DNA of 33,212 bases from an uncultured Bacteroidales bacterium (GTDB lineage Bacteria; Bacteroidota; Bacteroidia; Bacteroidales; Bacteroidaceae), in assembly GCA_902801475.1 (NCBI GenBank), contig CADCIO010000035.1, positions 1-33,212 of the forward strand. Reading direction: 5' to 3'. Positions 23,423-31,266 of the stretch are shown here, one piece after another; position 1 is the stretch's first letter; each line of letters opens with the position of its first letter. The notes beneath the pieces are model-generated. The model was not told where the DNA came from. It was given only the letters and a program-made list of their open reading frames with translations, and ran no database searches. The translations under genes were made by a program, and so were the position numbers.

Positions 23423-24181
23423 ATGGGACTTTTGACTGGTAAGACAGCCCTCATTACAGGTGCTGCACGCGGCATCGGTAAGGCTGTCGCTATGAAGTTT
23501 GCTCAGGAAGGTGCAAACATCGCATTTACAGATTTGGTGTTGAACGACGATATGGCTGCAGGTCTCGAAGCTACTCGCAAGGAGATTGAGGCTTTGGGTG
23601 TGACTTGTCGTGCTTATGCAGGCAACGCTGCTGACTTTGCTGAGACTGAGGCTGTGGTGAAGAAGATTCACGAAGACTTCGGCTCTATCGACGTATTGGT
23701 AAACAACGCAGGTATCACAAAGGACGGTCTGATGCTCCGCATGACTGAGCAGCAGTGGGACGCTGTGCTGGCTGTGAATTTGAAGTCTGCATTCAACTTC
23801 ATCCACGCTTGTGCTCCTATCATGCTTCGTCAGCGTGGTGGTTCTATCATCAACATGTCTTCAGTTGTAGGTGTTCATGGCAACGCAGGTCAGTGCAACT
23901 ATTCTGCTTCTAAGGCTGGTATGATTGGTCTTGCTAAGTCTATCGCTCAGGAACTTGGTCCTAAGGGTGTACGTGCCAACGCTGTGGCTCCTGGCTTCAT
24001 CGAGACTGCCATGACTGCTCAGCTTTCAGAGGAAATCCGTGCTGACTGGATGAAGAAGATTCCACTTCGTCGTGGTGGTCAGGTGGAGGACATCGCCAAT
24101 GTGTGTCTCTTCCTCGCCTCTGACATGTCAAGCTATGTGTCTGGTCAGGTGATCCAGATCGATGGCGGCATGAACATGTAA
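23423..24181 (+). CDS. fabG: 3-oxoacyl-[acyl-carrier-protein] reductase
   Basis: A short-chain dehydrogenase that reduces 3-oxoacyl-ACP with NADPH in fatty acid elongation. It is 252 aa: cofactor motif TGAARGIG (12-19), NNAG (94-97), catalytic N119, S147, Y160 and K164 (YSASK), and the C-terminal IQIDGGMNM. FabG-type residues around the active site and the full family length support FabG over a generic SDR. Codon use suggests high expression. No clear own promoter is visible, so it may be read from the tetR promoter. The RluA-type gene follows after 2 bases. Confidence 0.93.
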   Translation: MGLLTGKTALITGAARGIGKAVAMKFAQEGANIAFTDLVLNDDMAAGLEATRKEIEALGVTCRAYAGNAADFAETEAVVKKIHEDFGSIDVLVNNAGITKDGLMLRMTEQQWDAVLAVNLKSAFNFIHACAPIMLRQRGGSIINMSSVVGVHGNAGQCNYSASKAGMIGLAKSIAQELGPKGVRANAVAPGFIETAMTAQLSEEIRADWMKKIPLRRGGQVEDIANVCLFLASDMSSYVSGQVIQIDGGMNM

Positions 24182-24183
24182 TC

Positions 24184-24852
24184 ATGCAGGTTCTCTACGA
24201 AGATAATCACATCATCATTGTTTCGAAGACGACAGGCGAAATCGTGCAGGGCGACAAGACCGGCGATAAGCCCCTGAGCGAAACAGTGAAGCAATACATC
24301 AAGGAAGCGTACGCCAAACCAGGCGACGTCTTCCTTGGTGTTGTTCATCGTCTCGACCGTCCTGTGTTCGGACTCGTCCTGTTTGCACGTACTTCAAAGG
24401 CATTGTCAAGACTCAATGCTATGTTTGCAAACGGTGAAGTGAAGAAGAAGTATTGGGCGATTGTCAAGGACATGCCTCCTCAGTCGGAAGGTACGCTGAC
24501 CCATTGGCTCGTGCGCAATGAGAAGCAGAACAAGTCTTATGCTTACGACCATGAGGTGCCCCACAGCAAGAAAGCCATTCTCGACTATAAGGTCATTGGC
24601 AAGTCCGATAACTACTATCTTCTGGAGGTGGATTTGAAGACAGGACGCCACCACCAGATTCGCTGCCAATTGGCAAAGATGGGCTGCCCCATCAAGGGCG
24701 ACCTCAAGTATGGTGCCAAACGCTCCAATCCCGATGGCAGCATCTCCCTACTGAGCCATTCCATGCAATTGATTCATCCTGTCAGCAAAAAAGAAATTGT
24801 CGTCGAAGCACCACTGCCCAACGACAATCTCTGGAGATCCTTTCATCTATAA
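24184..24852 (+). CDS. RluA-family pseudouridine synthase
   Basis: A 222-aa enzyme converting uridine to pseudouridine in rRNA or tRNA. The RluA-family motif II HRLDRPVFGLVLFART (55-70) carries the catalytic D58. LKTGRHHQIRCQLA near 151-164 is motif III. No S4 domain is present, so it is a minimal form resembling the RluC/TruC group; the target base cannot be inferred. The gene starts 2 bases after fabG and is surely cotranscribed. Its stop lies within a run of spacer repeats that separates it from the convergent cyclophilin gene. Confidence 0.92.
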   Translation: MQVLYEDNHIIIVSKTTGEIVQGDKTGDKPLSETVKQYIKEAYAKPGDVFLGVVHRLDRPVFGLVLFARTSKALSRLNAMFANGEVKKKYWAIVKDMPPQSEGTLTHWLVRNEKQNKSYAYDHEVPHSKKAILDYKVIGKSDNYYLLEVDLKTGRHHQIRCQLAKMGCPIKGDLKYGAKRSNPDGSISLLSHSMQLIHPVSKKEIVVEAPLPNDNLWRSFHL

Positions 24853-24890
24853 CCTATAACCCATAACCTATAACCTCTCAACTGTCAACT
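24849..24890. repeat. TAACCTA and CTGTCAA spacer repeats between convergent genes
   Basis: Four TATAACC-type units (AACCTATAACCCATAACC and on) followed by CTCAACTGTCAACT. The end of the rluA frame and the stop of the cyclophilin gene touch this repeat on both sides. Confidence 0.75.
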
Positions 24891-25713
24891 ATTCCACCAC
24901 GTATGCCTTGACGATTCTCACCTCCTTCAAAGGCACCTCCTGCGCATTCGTTTTAATCTTTTGGATGGTTTCCACCACCTTCATACCTTCCACCACCTCA
25001 CCAAACACTGTATATTCGTTGTCCAGCCAAGGCGCACCACCACGTATGCCATACGTGCGTCGCAAGTCATTTGGATAGGTGATGGGTGGATTCTCCGACG
25101 CTTCCCATTTCGCCTCGTCCAACAGCTTCTCTAAGAGTTTGCTCACCCCATCACGGTCACGAGCCTGACGCATAGCCTCCAGCTTCTCTTGGTTCGCCAA
25201 TTGTTTCTTTCTATAGAGAATCTCCGTGTCGCGCTGCACCCTCGCCAGCTCATAAGAATCCATATCTGCATCCTGACAAGTCCTGCCTGTCACGATGTAG
25301 AACTGGAACTTGTCACTTGCCCGCTCTGGGTTCTCCTCATCGGCATCCCTTGCCGCAGCCAATGCACCACGCTTGTTGAAGTGCTTCGGCCACACGATCT
25401 CCGCAGGAATCCGCTCAGTGATGGTATCACCCTCTGGTGTCAACTTCACCTCATATCCTTCAGGTCGAGTCTTGGGATCACCCGTCTGAATCATGAAGTC
25501 ACGAACCACACGATGGAACGTTACACCCGTGTACATTCCCTCCTTCACGTTCTTTACAAAATTGTCACGATGTCCAGGTGTGTCATCGTAGAGTTTCACA
25601 CGAATCTCTCCAGCGGTGGTCTCCAGCACCACCTCCGTCTCTTGTCCTCCCTCTGTGCATCCCATGCACACGAGGCAGCAAGTCCACAGCAATACGGCAA
25701 TGATATTCTTCAT
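24889..25713 (-). CDS. Peptidyl-prolyl cis-trans isomerase (cyclophilin) lipoprotein
   Basis: A 274-aa cyclophilin catalysing proline isomerisation in extracytoplasmic protein folding. The N-terminal signal has a lipobox, LVCMGC, with lipidated C19. Cyclophilin residues include FHRVVRDFMIQTGDP (66-80) with H67-R68, the SDKFQFYIVTG strand (133-143) and YTVFGEVVEGMKVV (234-247). A charged, helical insertion of about 75 residues (147-222) splits the domain between the last two parts; similar insertions occur in Bacteroidetes periplasmic cyclophilins. Monocistronic, with a -7 box 30 bases upstream, divergent from tRNA-Pro. Confidence 0.92.
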   Translation of the reverse strand: MKNIIAVLLWTCCLVCMGCTEGGQETEVVLETTAGEIRVKLYDDTPGHRDNFVKNVKEGMYTGVTFHRVVRDFMIQTGDPKTRPEGYEVKLTPEGDTITERIPAEIVWPKHFNKRGALAAARDADEENPERASDKFQFYIVTGRTCQDADMDSYELARVQRDTEILYRKKQLANQEKLEAMRQARDRDGVSKLLEKLLDEAKWEASENPPITYPNDLRRTYGIRGGAPWLDNEYTVFGEVVEGMKVVETIQKIKTNAQEVPLKEVRIVKAYVVE

Positions 25714-25742
25714 TTGAATCGTTTGGTTTTTATTTTAGCACA

Positions 25743-25750
25743 CAAAGGTA
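25743..25750 (-). promoter_or_regulatory. -7 promoter element of the cyclophilin gene
   Basis: TACCTTTG on the minus strand, 29 bases before the ATG at 25713; it is back to back with the tRNA-Pro promoter. Confidence 0.65.
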
Positions 25751-25802
25751 GGCATAACCTCCCATAATACCAAAGAAAAAACAAAAAAAGTATTTCTTTT
25801 AT

Positions 25803-25833
25803 TTTGTATTGTCTAAAAAATGCACTACCTTTG
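25803..25833 (+). promoter_or_regulatory. Consensus promoter of tRNA-Pro
   Basis: TTTG (25803-25806), exactly 19 bases, TACCTTTG (25826-25833), 18 bases before the mature tRNA 5' end. One of the best consensus matches in the window. Confidence 0.85.
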
Positions 25834-25851
25834 CACCCGATTTAAGAGAAT

Positions 25852-25928
25852 CGGGAAGTAGCGCAGTTGGTTAGCGTACGCGTCTGGGGGGCGCGTGGTC
25901 GCCAGTTCGAGTCTGGTCTTCCCGACCA
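25852..25928 (+). tRNA. tRNA-Pro (anticodon GGG), CCA encoded
   Basis: Cloverleaf by eye: acceptor CGGGAAG/CTTCCCG, D stem GCGC/GCGT, anticodon stem CGCGT/GCGCG around loop CTGGGGG with anticodon GGG, and T stem GCCAG/CTGGT with TTCGAGT. Discriminator A (25925) is followed by genomic CCA (25926-25928). It decodes CCC and CCU. It has its own promoter and terminator. Confidence 0.95.
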
Positions 25929-25933
25929 TACGG

Positions 25934-25972
25934 ACAAGAGTGGTGTTTTGGATGCCACTCTTGTTTTGGCTT
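25934..25972 (+). terminator. Intrinsic terminator after tRNA-Pro
   Basis: A perfect 10-bp stem ACAAGAGTGG (25934-25943) / CCACTCTTGT (25955-25964), then TTTGGCTTT. It ends 15 bases before the radical SAM start codon, leaving no room for a separate promoter between them. Confidence 0.8.
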
Positions 25973-25986
25973 TATACGGAAAGAAG

Positions 25987-27294
25987 ATGCTGACAGAAAA
26001 GACATTGGAAAAGCTGCGGATATTGGCAGAATCGGCGAAGTACGATGTGTCGTGCTCGTCGAGCGGCACTGTGCGTGGCGGTAAGCAGGGGATGGTGGGG
26101 AACACCGTCGGAGGTGTCGGCATCTGTCACTCCTTTGCTGATGATGGTCGTTGCATCTCGCTGCTGAAGGTGATGCTGACAAACTACTGCATGTATGACT
26201 GCGCGTATTGCATCAATCGTCGGAGCAACGACATCAAGCGTGCTACGTTGGCGGTGCATGAGTTGGAGGAGATAGTGATGGAGTTCTACCGAAGAAACTA
26301 TATTGAGGGTTTGTTCCTGAGTAGTGGGGTGGTGAGGAATCCAGATTATACGATGGAACGTCTGGTGGCGATTGCGAAGGATTTGCGGACTGTGCATCAC
26401 TTCAATGGCTACATACACCTGAAGAGCATCCCAGGGGCGAGCCGTGAATTGCTGAGTGAGGCAGGACGGTATGCCGACCGAATGAGTGTGAACATTGAGA
26501 TACCTAACGAGGCGTCGTTGAAGATGCTGGCGCCCGAGAAGGATCACCAGAGTGTGTTCACGCCGATGAGGTTCATTCAGCAGGGGGTGCTGGAGAACAA
26601 GGAGGACAGGAAGCACTTGAGACATGTGCCGAGATTTGTGCCAGCAGGACAGAGCACCCAAATGATTGTGGGGGCGACGGCTGAGACGGACAGAGACATC
26701 CTGCACATGTCTTCAGCGATGTATGGGCAACCCACGATGCGACGAGTGTATTATTCGGGCTATGTGAGCGTGAACACCTATGACCCACGTCTGCCTGTGC
26801 TGAAACAGCCGCCATTGGTGCGTGAGAATCGTCTGTATCAGGCAGATTGGCTGATGAGGTTCTATCAGTTCAAGGTGGAGGAGATTGTGGATGAGGCCAA
26901 TGCGAATCTCGACTTAGAGGTTGACCCTAAATTGGCGTGGGCATTGCGCCACCCTGAGCAGTTCCCTGTGGACATTAACAGAGATGACTATGAGAAGATC
27001 CTGCGTGTGCCAGGCATTGGCGTGAAGTCTGCCTTGCTCATCGTGAACTCCCGACGCTTCAACCGCATCACGTCTTATCACCTGAAGAAGATGGGGGTGG
27101 TGATGAAGAAGGCCAAGTACTTCATCACATGCCACGAACTCACAGACGGCTATGCCAACCCCATTGTGGGCATCAACGAACTGCACCCAGAACGATTGAA
27201 ACCCCTGCTGATTTCGAAGGCGCAACAGAAAAGAGCGGCACAGGAACTGCAACTCACCCTCGACTTTGGGGAAGAAGAAAAGAAAGAAGAATAA
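25987..27294 (+). CDS. Radical SAM protein of putative DNA modification/repair (TIGR03916 type)
   Basis: A 435-aa protein with a radical SAM cluster motif CX3CX2C (C68, C72, C75 in CMYDCAYC) and a C-terminal helix-hairpin-helix DNA-binding motif LRVPGIGVKSALL near 339-351. The N-terminus (LEKLRILAESAKYDVSCSSSGT) is the hallmark of the family named 'putative DNA modification/repair radical SAM protein', which occurs with a UDG-like partner; the partner is the next gene here, with zero spacing. No biochemical activity is established to my knowledge; repair or modification of a DNA base is the family hypothesis. ATG 25987 is chosen; upstream codons in frame run into the tRNA. No promoter separates it from the tRNA terminator. 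Confidence 0.88.
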   Translation: MLTEKTLEKLRILAESAKYDVSCSSSGTVRGGKQGMVGNTVGGVGICHSFADDGRCISLLKVMLTNYCMYDCAYCINRRSNDIKRATLAVHELEEIVMEFYRRNYIEGLFLSSGVVRNPDYTMERLVAIAKDLRTVHHFNGYIHLKSIPGASRELLSEAGRYADRMSVNIEIPNEASLKMLAPEKDHQSVFTPMRFIQQGVLENKEDRKHLRHVPRFVPAGQSTQMIVGATAETDRDILHMSSAMYGQPTMRRVYYSGYVSVNTYDPRLPVLKQPPLVRENRLYQADWLMRFYQFKVEEIVDEANANLDLEVDPKLAWALRHPEQFPVDINRDDYEKILRVPGIGVKSALLIVNSRRFNRITSYHLKKMGVVMKKAKYFITCHELTDGYANPIVGINELHPERLKPLLISKAQQKRAAQELQLTLDFGEEEKKEE

Positions 27295-28080
27295 ATGCTT
27301 GTTTACACCATAGATAGAACTTTGGACGGCGTGCTCTCGGCCGTCTTCGATGCCTTCTCGCTGCATCAGCAACCCGAGATGTTGATAGGGAAGGGTGAGC
27401 CGTTGCCGCTGTTCTGTGAAGAGGTGCATGAAGTGATGACCGCAGACGACCGGGCACAGCGAGTGTGGGCAGGATTGGAGAAGCGTGTGTCGAAGGAGGC
27501 GATGAAGCTGTTGGCTGTGAGTTACCTGTCGGAAATGCCTGAGTTGGATACACCCTTATTCCAATATATATGTAAGGTGTTCAGACAGGCAGAAGGAGCA
27601 AGAAGCATCGAACGGAACTTCTCCGATCCAGACGTGCTGACTGTGACGAACATCTTCAGAAAGGTGATGCATGAGCGATTGCGGATGATGCAGTTCGTAC
27701 GCTTTCAGAAGGCGAAGGATGGAACGTATTTGGGTGTGGTGTCGCCCGACCACAATGTGCTGCCTTTGGTGGTGCATCACTTCCAAGACCGCTTTGGCAC
27801 CCAACCCTGGCTCCTCTACGATGCCAAGCGCAGATATGGCTTCTACTACGACCAGCAGGAGGTGACGCGCATCACGTTCCAGGATGAGGATGCGCTGCCC
27901 TTCGACCTCGACAATGGCAAACTCAATGACGAGGTGCTGAGTGAGGATGACAAACTCTTCCAAGATCTCTGGCGCACTTACTTCAAGGCTATCTGTATCC
28001 GCGAACGCATGAATCCGAAGAAGCAACTGAATGACATGCCCAGAAGGTATTGGAAATATATGACGGAGAAACAGGGGTAG
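27295..28080 (+). CDS. SAM-linked uracil-DNA-glycosylase-like protein (TIGR03915, DUF4130)
   Basis: A 261-aa protein starting directly on the base after the radical SAM stop. It matches the probable DNA metabolism protein family TIGR03915, with a DUF4130 C-terminal domain (IERNFSDPDVL, RFVRFQKAKDGTYLGVVSPDHNVLPLV-type stretch near 140-160, then PWLLYDAKRRYGFYYD). The family is linked to the radical SAM protein by conserved adjacency and to uracil-DNA glycosylases by distant similarity. Together they are expected to act as a two-component base repair or modification unit; substrate unknown. A 33-base spacer with TTGATAG repeats follows, then the Vsr gene. Confidence 0.85.
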   Translation: MLVYTIDRTLDGVLSAVFDAFSLHQQPEMLIGKGEPLPLFCEEVHEVMTADDRAQRVWAGLEKRVSKEAMKLLAVSYLSEMPELDTPLFQYICKVFRQAEGARSIERNFSDPDVLTVTNIFRKVMHERLRMMQFVRFQKAKDGTYLGVVSPDHNVLPLVVHHFQDRFGTQPWLLYDAKRRYGFYYDQQEVTRITFQDEDALPFDLDNGKLNDEVLSEDDKLFQDLWRTYFKAICIRERMNPKKQLNDMPRRYWKYMTEKQG

Positions 28081-28107
28081 TTGATAGTTGATAGTTGAAA
28101 ATTGAAG
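28081..28107. repeat. TTGATAG spacer repeat
   Basis: TTGATAG-TTGATAG-TTGAAAA-TTGAAG fills the junction between the UDG-like gene and the Vsr gene. No promoter box is visible, so the two genes are probably cotranscribed. Confidence 0.7.
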
Positions 28108-28113
28108 TGGCTT

Positions 28114-28614
28114 ATGGCAGATAAGATGACACCCGAACAGCGCAGTAATTGTATGCGCAGAATCAGGTCGAAGAACACGCGACCAGAGATGCTCGTGCGG
28201 CGCTTTCTCTTCAGTCATGGCTTCCGTTATCGCATCCATGCCAAGACTCTGCCTGGCACGCCCGACCTGACCATCGTGGGACTCCGCACCTGTATCTTCA
28301 TCAACGGCTGTTTCTGGCATGGGCACGAAGGTTGCTCCATGTACAAGATCCCCCAGACGCATGCTGAGTTCTGGTCACGCAAAATCCAACGCAATAAAGA
28401 ACGTGACCACGAGAACCTCCTGGCACTCAAAGCCCAAGGATGGCACACCATTGAGATATGGGAATGCCAACTCAAACCCCAAGAACGTGAACAAACCCTC
28501 CAAGCGCTCCTTCGCACTCTCAACTATATAGCACTCCAAAATCAAGGTGCCAAGATGACCTACGACTTTGATGTGGAGGAAGAAAGAAATGTAGCAGCGG
28601 AGGAGGAATCTTGA
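28114..28614 (+). CDS. vsr: Very-short-patch repair type (Vsr) DNA mismatch endonuclease
   Basis: Vsr nicks DNA at T:G mismatches that arise from deamination of 5-methylcytosine. The 166-aa protein has the PD-type catalytic D51 (GTPDLTI), the GCFWHGHEGC segment at 65-74 with F67, W68, H69 stacking and catalytic residues, zinc ligands C66, H71, C74 and C118, and the EFWSRKIQRNKERD segment (85-98) usual for the family. The start is ATG 28114 (MADKMTPEQRSNCM); a second ATG at residue 5 is possible. Vsr genes normally accompany a cytosine-5 methyltransferase, and none is in view. It lies right after the radical SAM/UDG-like pair. The C-terminal acidic tail after residue 150 is not typical of Vsr. 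Confidence 0.93.
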   Translation: MADKMTPEQRSNCMRRIRSKNTRPEMLVRRFLFSHGFRYRIHAKTLPGTPDLTIVGLRTCIFINGCFWHGHEGCSMYKIPQTHAEFWSRKIQRNKERDHENLLALKAQGWHTIEIWECQLKPQEREQTLQALLRTLNYIALQNQGAKMTYDFDVEEERNVAAEEES

Positions 28615-28666
28615 GCGTTTTTCCACTTTTAGTTGTGATTTTTTTAGTTTTTTTCACAAAAATTCG

Positions 28667-28674
28667 TACCTTTG
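28667..28674 (+). promoter_or_regulatory. -7 promoter element of the glycan operon
   Basis: TACCTTTG, 34 bases before the TTG start at 28709. Just upstream lies an inverted pair TTGTGA (28633-28638) / TCACAA (28654-28659), which might be an operator or a leader structure of the preceding transcript. Confidence 0.6.
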
Positions 28675-28708
28675 CAGCTGATTTCACAACTCAAAAAGTA
28701 CATTCAGT

Positions 28709-29149
28709 TTGTTCAAGTGGGTTAAAGTGTTATATGAGCGTCATCCCAGAATGGCTCAATTCTTTCGTTTCTGTGTGAATGGCGGTGTGTCGGCTGGCAT
28801 CCATTATGGGGTGTATGTGTTGATGATGCAGTTCATACAGATAGATATTGCCTATTCCATAGGTTATATTGTGTCGTTTGTCTATAACTTCTTTCTCACG
28901 TGCTACTGGACATTCCATGCACGTCCCACGTGGATGCGACTGGTGGGCTTCAGTGGAAGTCATGTGGTGAACTACTTGATTCATGTGGTGCTGTTCCACC
29001 TGCTGACGGTGTGGGGTGTTCATCGTTTGATTGCTCCTGTGTTGGTGCTGATGGTGGCTGTACCTACCAATTTCTTGATATTGCGTTACGTCTATAGAAC
29101 AAAACAAAGAGATGAAAAAGGTGACGATACTGCTTCCTGCGTACAATGA
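28709..29149 (+). CDS. GtrA-family membrane protein
   Basis: A small polytopic membrane protein (GtrA/DPMS3-like, PF04138) with four hydrophobic segments near residues 24-42, 48-70, 78-102 and 108-128. GtrA proteins are thought to flip or present polyprenyl-phosphate-linked sugars across the inner membrane. Reading from TTG 28709 gives 146 aa; ATG 28751 gives 132 aa starting MAQFFRFCVNGGVSAG, which also fits the family. I keep the longer form but the start is open. It overlaps the GT2 gene by 38 bases in another frame, so the pair is translationally linked, matching the GtrA/GtrB partnership. Confidence 0.85.
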   Translation: MFKWVKVLYERHPRMAQFFRFCVNGGVSAGIHYGVYVLMMQFIQIDIAYSIGYIVSFVYNFFLTCYWTFHARPTWMRLVGFSGSHVVNYLIHVVLFHLLTVWGVHRLIAPVLVLMVAVPTNFLILRYVYRTKQRDEKGDDTASCVQ

Positions 29150-30059
29150 GGAAGCGTCTTTCCCCATTCTCGAGCAGTGCATGCAACGGGTCTTGAACGA
29201 GAATCCAGGCTATGAATGGGAGTTCTTGATGGTGAACGATGGTTCCTCTGACAATACGTTGCAGCAGATGGCTCGTCTGCATCAGGAAGATCCAGCACAT
29301 TGGAACTATATCAATCTGTCGCGCAATTACGGGAAGGAACTGGCGATGATGGCGGGTTTTGACTATGCCAAGGGGGATGCGATGATTATCATGGATTTTG
29401 ACATGCAGCATCCAGTGGATGTGATACCTGAGATGTTGCACTGGTGGGAAGAGGGGTATGATGATGTGTATGCCACTCGACAAGGCTCGACTGAGACCTG
29501 GTTTAAGCGCAAGTCTTCACAATTGTACTACAGACTATTGCAGATGTTCACCCGTGTACCGATTCAGAAAGACACAGGCGATTTCCGTTTGCTCGACCGT
29601 TCCTGCATTGAGGCATTGAAGCAGATGCGTGAGGTGGAACGAAACACCAAGGGCATGTACTCGTGGATAGGTTTCCGCAAGAAGGGTGTCTTCTATCAGC
29701 AACAGGAACGTCAAGCTGGGGCATCCAAATGGAGCAACAGGGCCTTGCTGAATCTGGCATTGAATGGTATCATGGCTTATACGACGGCTCCATTGAGATT
29801 GGCCAGTTTTTTAGGACTGGTCGTTTCCCTTTGCGCCTTCCTCTATTTAATCTATATTATTATTGTCACCAATCTCTATGGCGACCCTGTGGCTGGTTAT
29901 CCGACCGTCATGGTGACTGTGCTTTTCTTGGGAGGTGCCCAACTGATTTGCATTGGTGTGATAGGGGAGTACTTGGCAAGGGTGTTCAACGAATCGAAAC
30001 ATCGTCCAGGCTATTTCATAAGCAGTTATAACGGATTGAAAGACGGAGTAAAAAAGTAG
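29112..30059 (+). CDS. GtrB-like family 2 glycosyltransferase (polyprenyl-phosphate glycosyltransferase)
   Basis: A 315-aa inner-membrane enzyme. The N-terminal GT2 domain has LLPAYNEE (7-14), NDGSSDNT (42-49), the SRNYGKE acceptor-side motif (70-76) and DFDMQHP (95-101), the DxD-like metal/sugar-nucleotide site of DPM1/GtrB enzymes. Two C-terminal membrane helices (about 228-256 and 264-290) follow. Expected reaction: transfer of a sugar from UDP- or GDP-sugar to undecaprenyl phosphate. It overlaps gtrA-like and is followed 9 bases later by a GT87-type gene that could use the lipid-linked sugar. The donor sugar cannot be inferred. Confidence 0.92.
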   Translation: MKKVTILLPAYNEEASFPILEQCMQRVLNENPGYEWEFLMVNDGSSDNTLQQMARLHQEDPAHWNYINLSRNYGKELAMMAGFDYAKGDAMIIMDFDMQHPVDVIPEMLHWWEEGYDDVYATRQGSTETWFKRKSSQLYYRLLQMFTRVPIQKDTGDFRLLDRSCIEALKQMREVERNTKGMYSWIGFRKKGVFYQQQERQAGASKWSNRALLNLALNGIMAYTTAPLRLASFLGLVVSLCAFLYLIYIIIVTNLYGDPVAGYPTVMVTVLFLGGAQLICIGVIGEYLARVFNESKHRPGYFISSYNGLKDGVKK

Positions 30060-30068
30060 AGAAGTGAT

Positions 30069-31256
30069 ATGAAGAAATTTTTTCAACAACCTTGGCTGAG
30101 TGATTATCGCACTTTGTCGATGTTGTGGGGATTGGTGGCATTGTTTTGTATCTACAAGATCGTGCATGGCGGAAATCCTGACTGGGATTATCTGATTTTC
30201 ACCCACTCCTATGATCATGCGTGGGCAAATATGCCACTTTATCCTCTGTATGAGGAAGATACGAATTATTTCCTGTATGGTCCCACATTTGCAGCTCTCA
30301 TTGCTCCTTTTGCATGGATGCCCGATTTGGTGGGACAAGTGCTTTGGGAACTCTTCATCACCTTCTTTCTCTTTGCCGTCATTCGCTATTCGTGGATGAC
30401 GAAGTACCAGAAGGTGTTCATCATGTGGTTCTGTATGCAGGAAGTCTTGAACTGTGTGTTGGATTCAGAAATGAACACGTTGGTGGTGTCGGGCATCATG
30501 CTCACCTTCCTCTTGACAGAGAAAGAGAAGGACGGGTGGGCTACTTTCTTCATCGCGATGGGTACTATGACCAAGCTCTTTGGCATCGTTGGTTTAATCT
30601 GCGTGTTCTTCTCTAAGCATAAGTGGCGCTTCGTGTGGACATGGGTCGTGTGGATGCTCTTCTTTGCAGTACTTCCTATGTTGATGTTTGGTTTTGACTA
30701 TACGTGTGGCGAATATGTGGAGTGGATGAAGGCGCTGGCGGCAAAGAACGCCCACAACTTGCTGGTGGATGTGAAGCAAAATATCTCCTTATTGGGACTT
30801 GTCCGCAACTTCCCGTTGCCTGACAACTATTCCGACATGTGGACTTTCATTCCTTGTGCGTTGCTTTTCTTCGCTCCAATGTTCAGGAAGAACCAATACC
30901 AACACATTGCATTTAGAGAGACGATACTCTCGTCTGCCCTTATCTGCATCTGTATCCTGAGCACCAGCACAGAGGCTTATGGATATATCATCGCGATGGT
31001 GGGTGTGGCGATATGGTACACAGCTGCTCCTTGGAAACGTGGCAAGTGGGCAATCGCCCTGATGGTGTTTGCTTTCATCTTGACCAGTCTCACCTCTACC
31101 GATCTCTTCCCCAAGCATTTCCGAATGGTGACTTTAGTCCGTTATGCCCTGAAAGCATTGCCTGTCACGCTCATCTGGTTTGTGGAAATGTGGGAACTGT
31201 TGACCAAAGATTATGCTGTAAAGGTTGAAGATAATACTCTAACCTCTAAACCCTAA
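30069..31256 (+). CDS. GT87-like (DUF2029) integral membrane glycosyltransferase
   Basis: A 395-aa polytopic protein with about nine membrane helices, the first near residues 17-33. The pattern WDYLIFTHSYDHAWANMPLY followed by NYFLYGPTFAALIAPFA fits the GT87/DUF2029 GT-C group, which transfers sugars from polyprenyl-phosphate donors outside the inner membrane. The acidic residue after the first helix (D38 or D40) is a candidate catalytic base. The last codons (NTLTSKP) come from a TAACCTCTAAACCCTAAAC-type spacer repeat that the frame reads into. It lies in the operon between GT2 and the deacetylase. Confidence 0.78.
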   Translation: MKKFFQQPWLSDYRTLSMLWGLVALFCIYKIVHGGNPDWDYLIFTHSYDHAWANMPLYPLYEEDTNYFLYGPTFAALIAPFAWMPDLVGQVLWELFITFFLFAVIRYSWMTKYQKVFIMWFCMQEVLNCVLDSEMNTLVVSGIMLTFLLTEKEKDGWATFFIAMGTMTKLFGIVGLICVFFSKHKWRFVWTWVVWMLFFAVLPMLMFGFDYTCGEYVEWMKALAAKNAHNLLVDVKQNISLLGLVRNFPLPDNYSDMWTFIPCALLFFAPMFRKNQYQHIAFRETILSSALICICILSTSTEAYGYIIAMVGVAIWYTAAPWKRGKWAIALMVFAFILTSLTSTDLFPKHFRMVTLVRYALKALPVTLIWFVEMWELLTKDYAVKVEDNTLTSKP

Positions 31257-31266
31257 ACTTTATACT

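Noticed and set aside
25852..25928. tRNA-Pro as an integration (att) site for a mobile element
   Set aside because: No integrase follows the tRNA, and I see no second copy of its 3' end downstream; the neighbouring repair genes match the general style of the chromosome.
28633..28659. CRP-type operator TGTGA-N-TCACA upstream of the glycan operon
   Set aside because: The half-sites are separated by 15 bases instead of 6, so the geometry does not fit a CRP/FNR site; noted only as an inverted pair.
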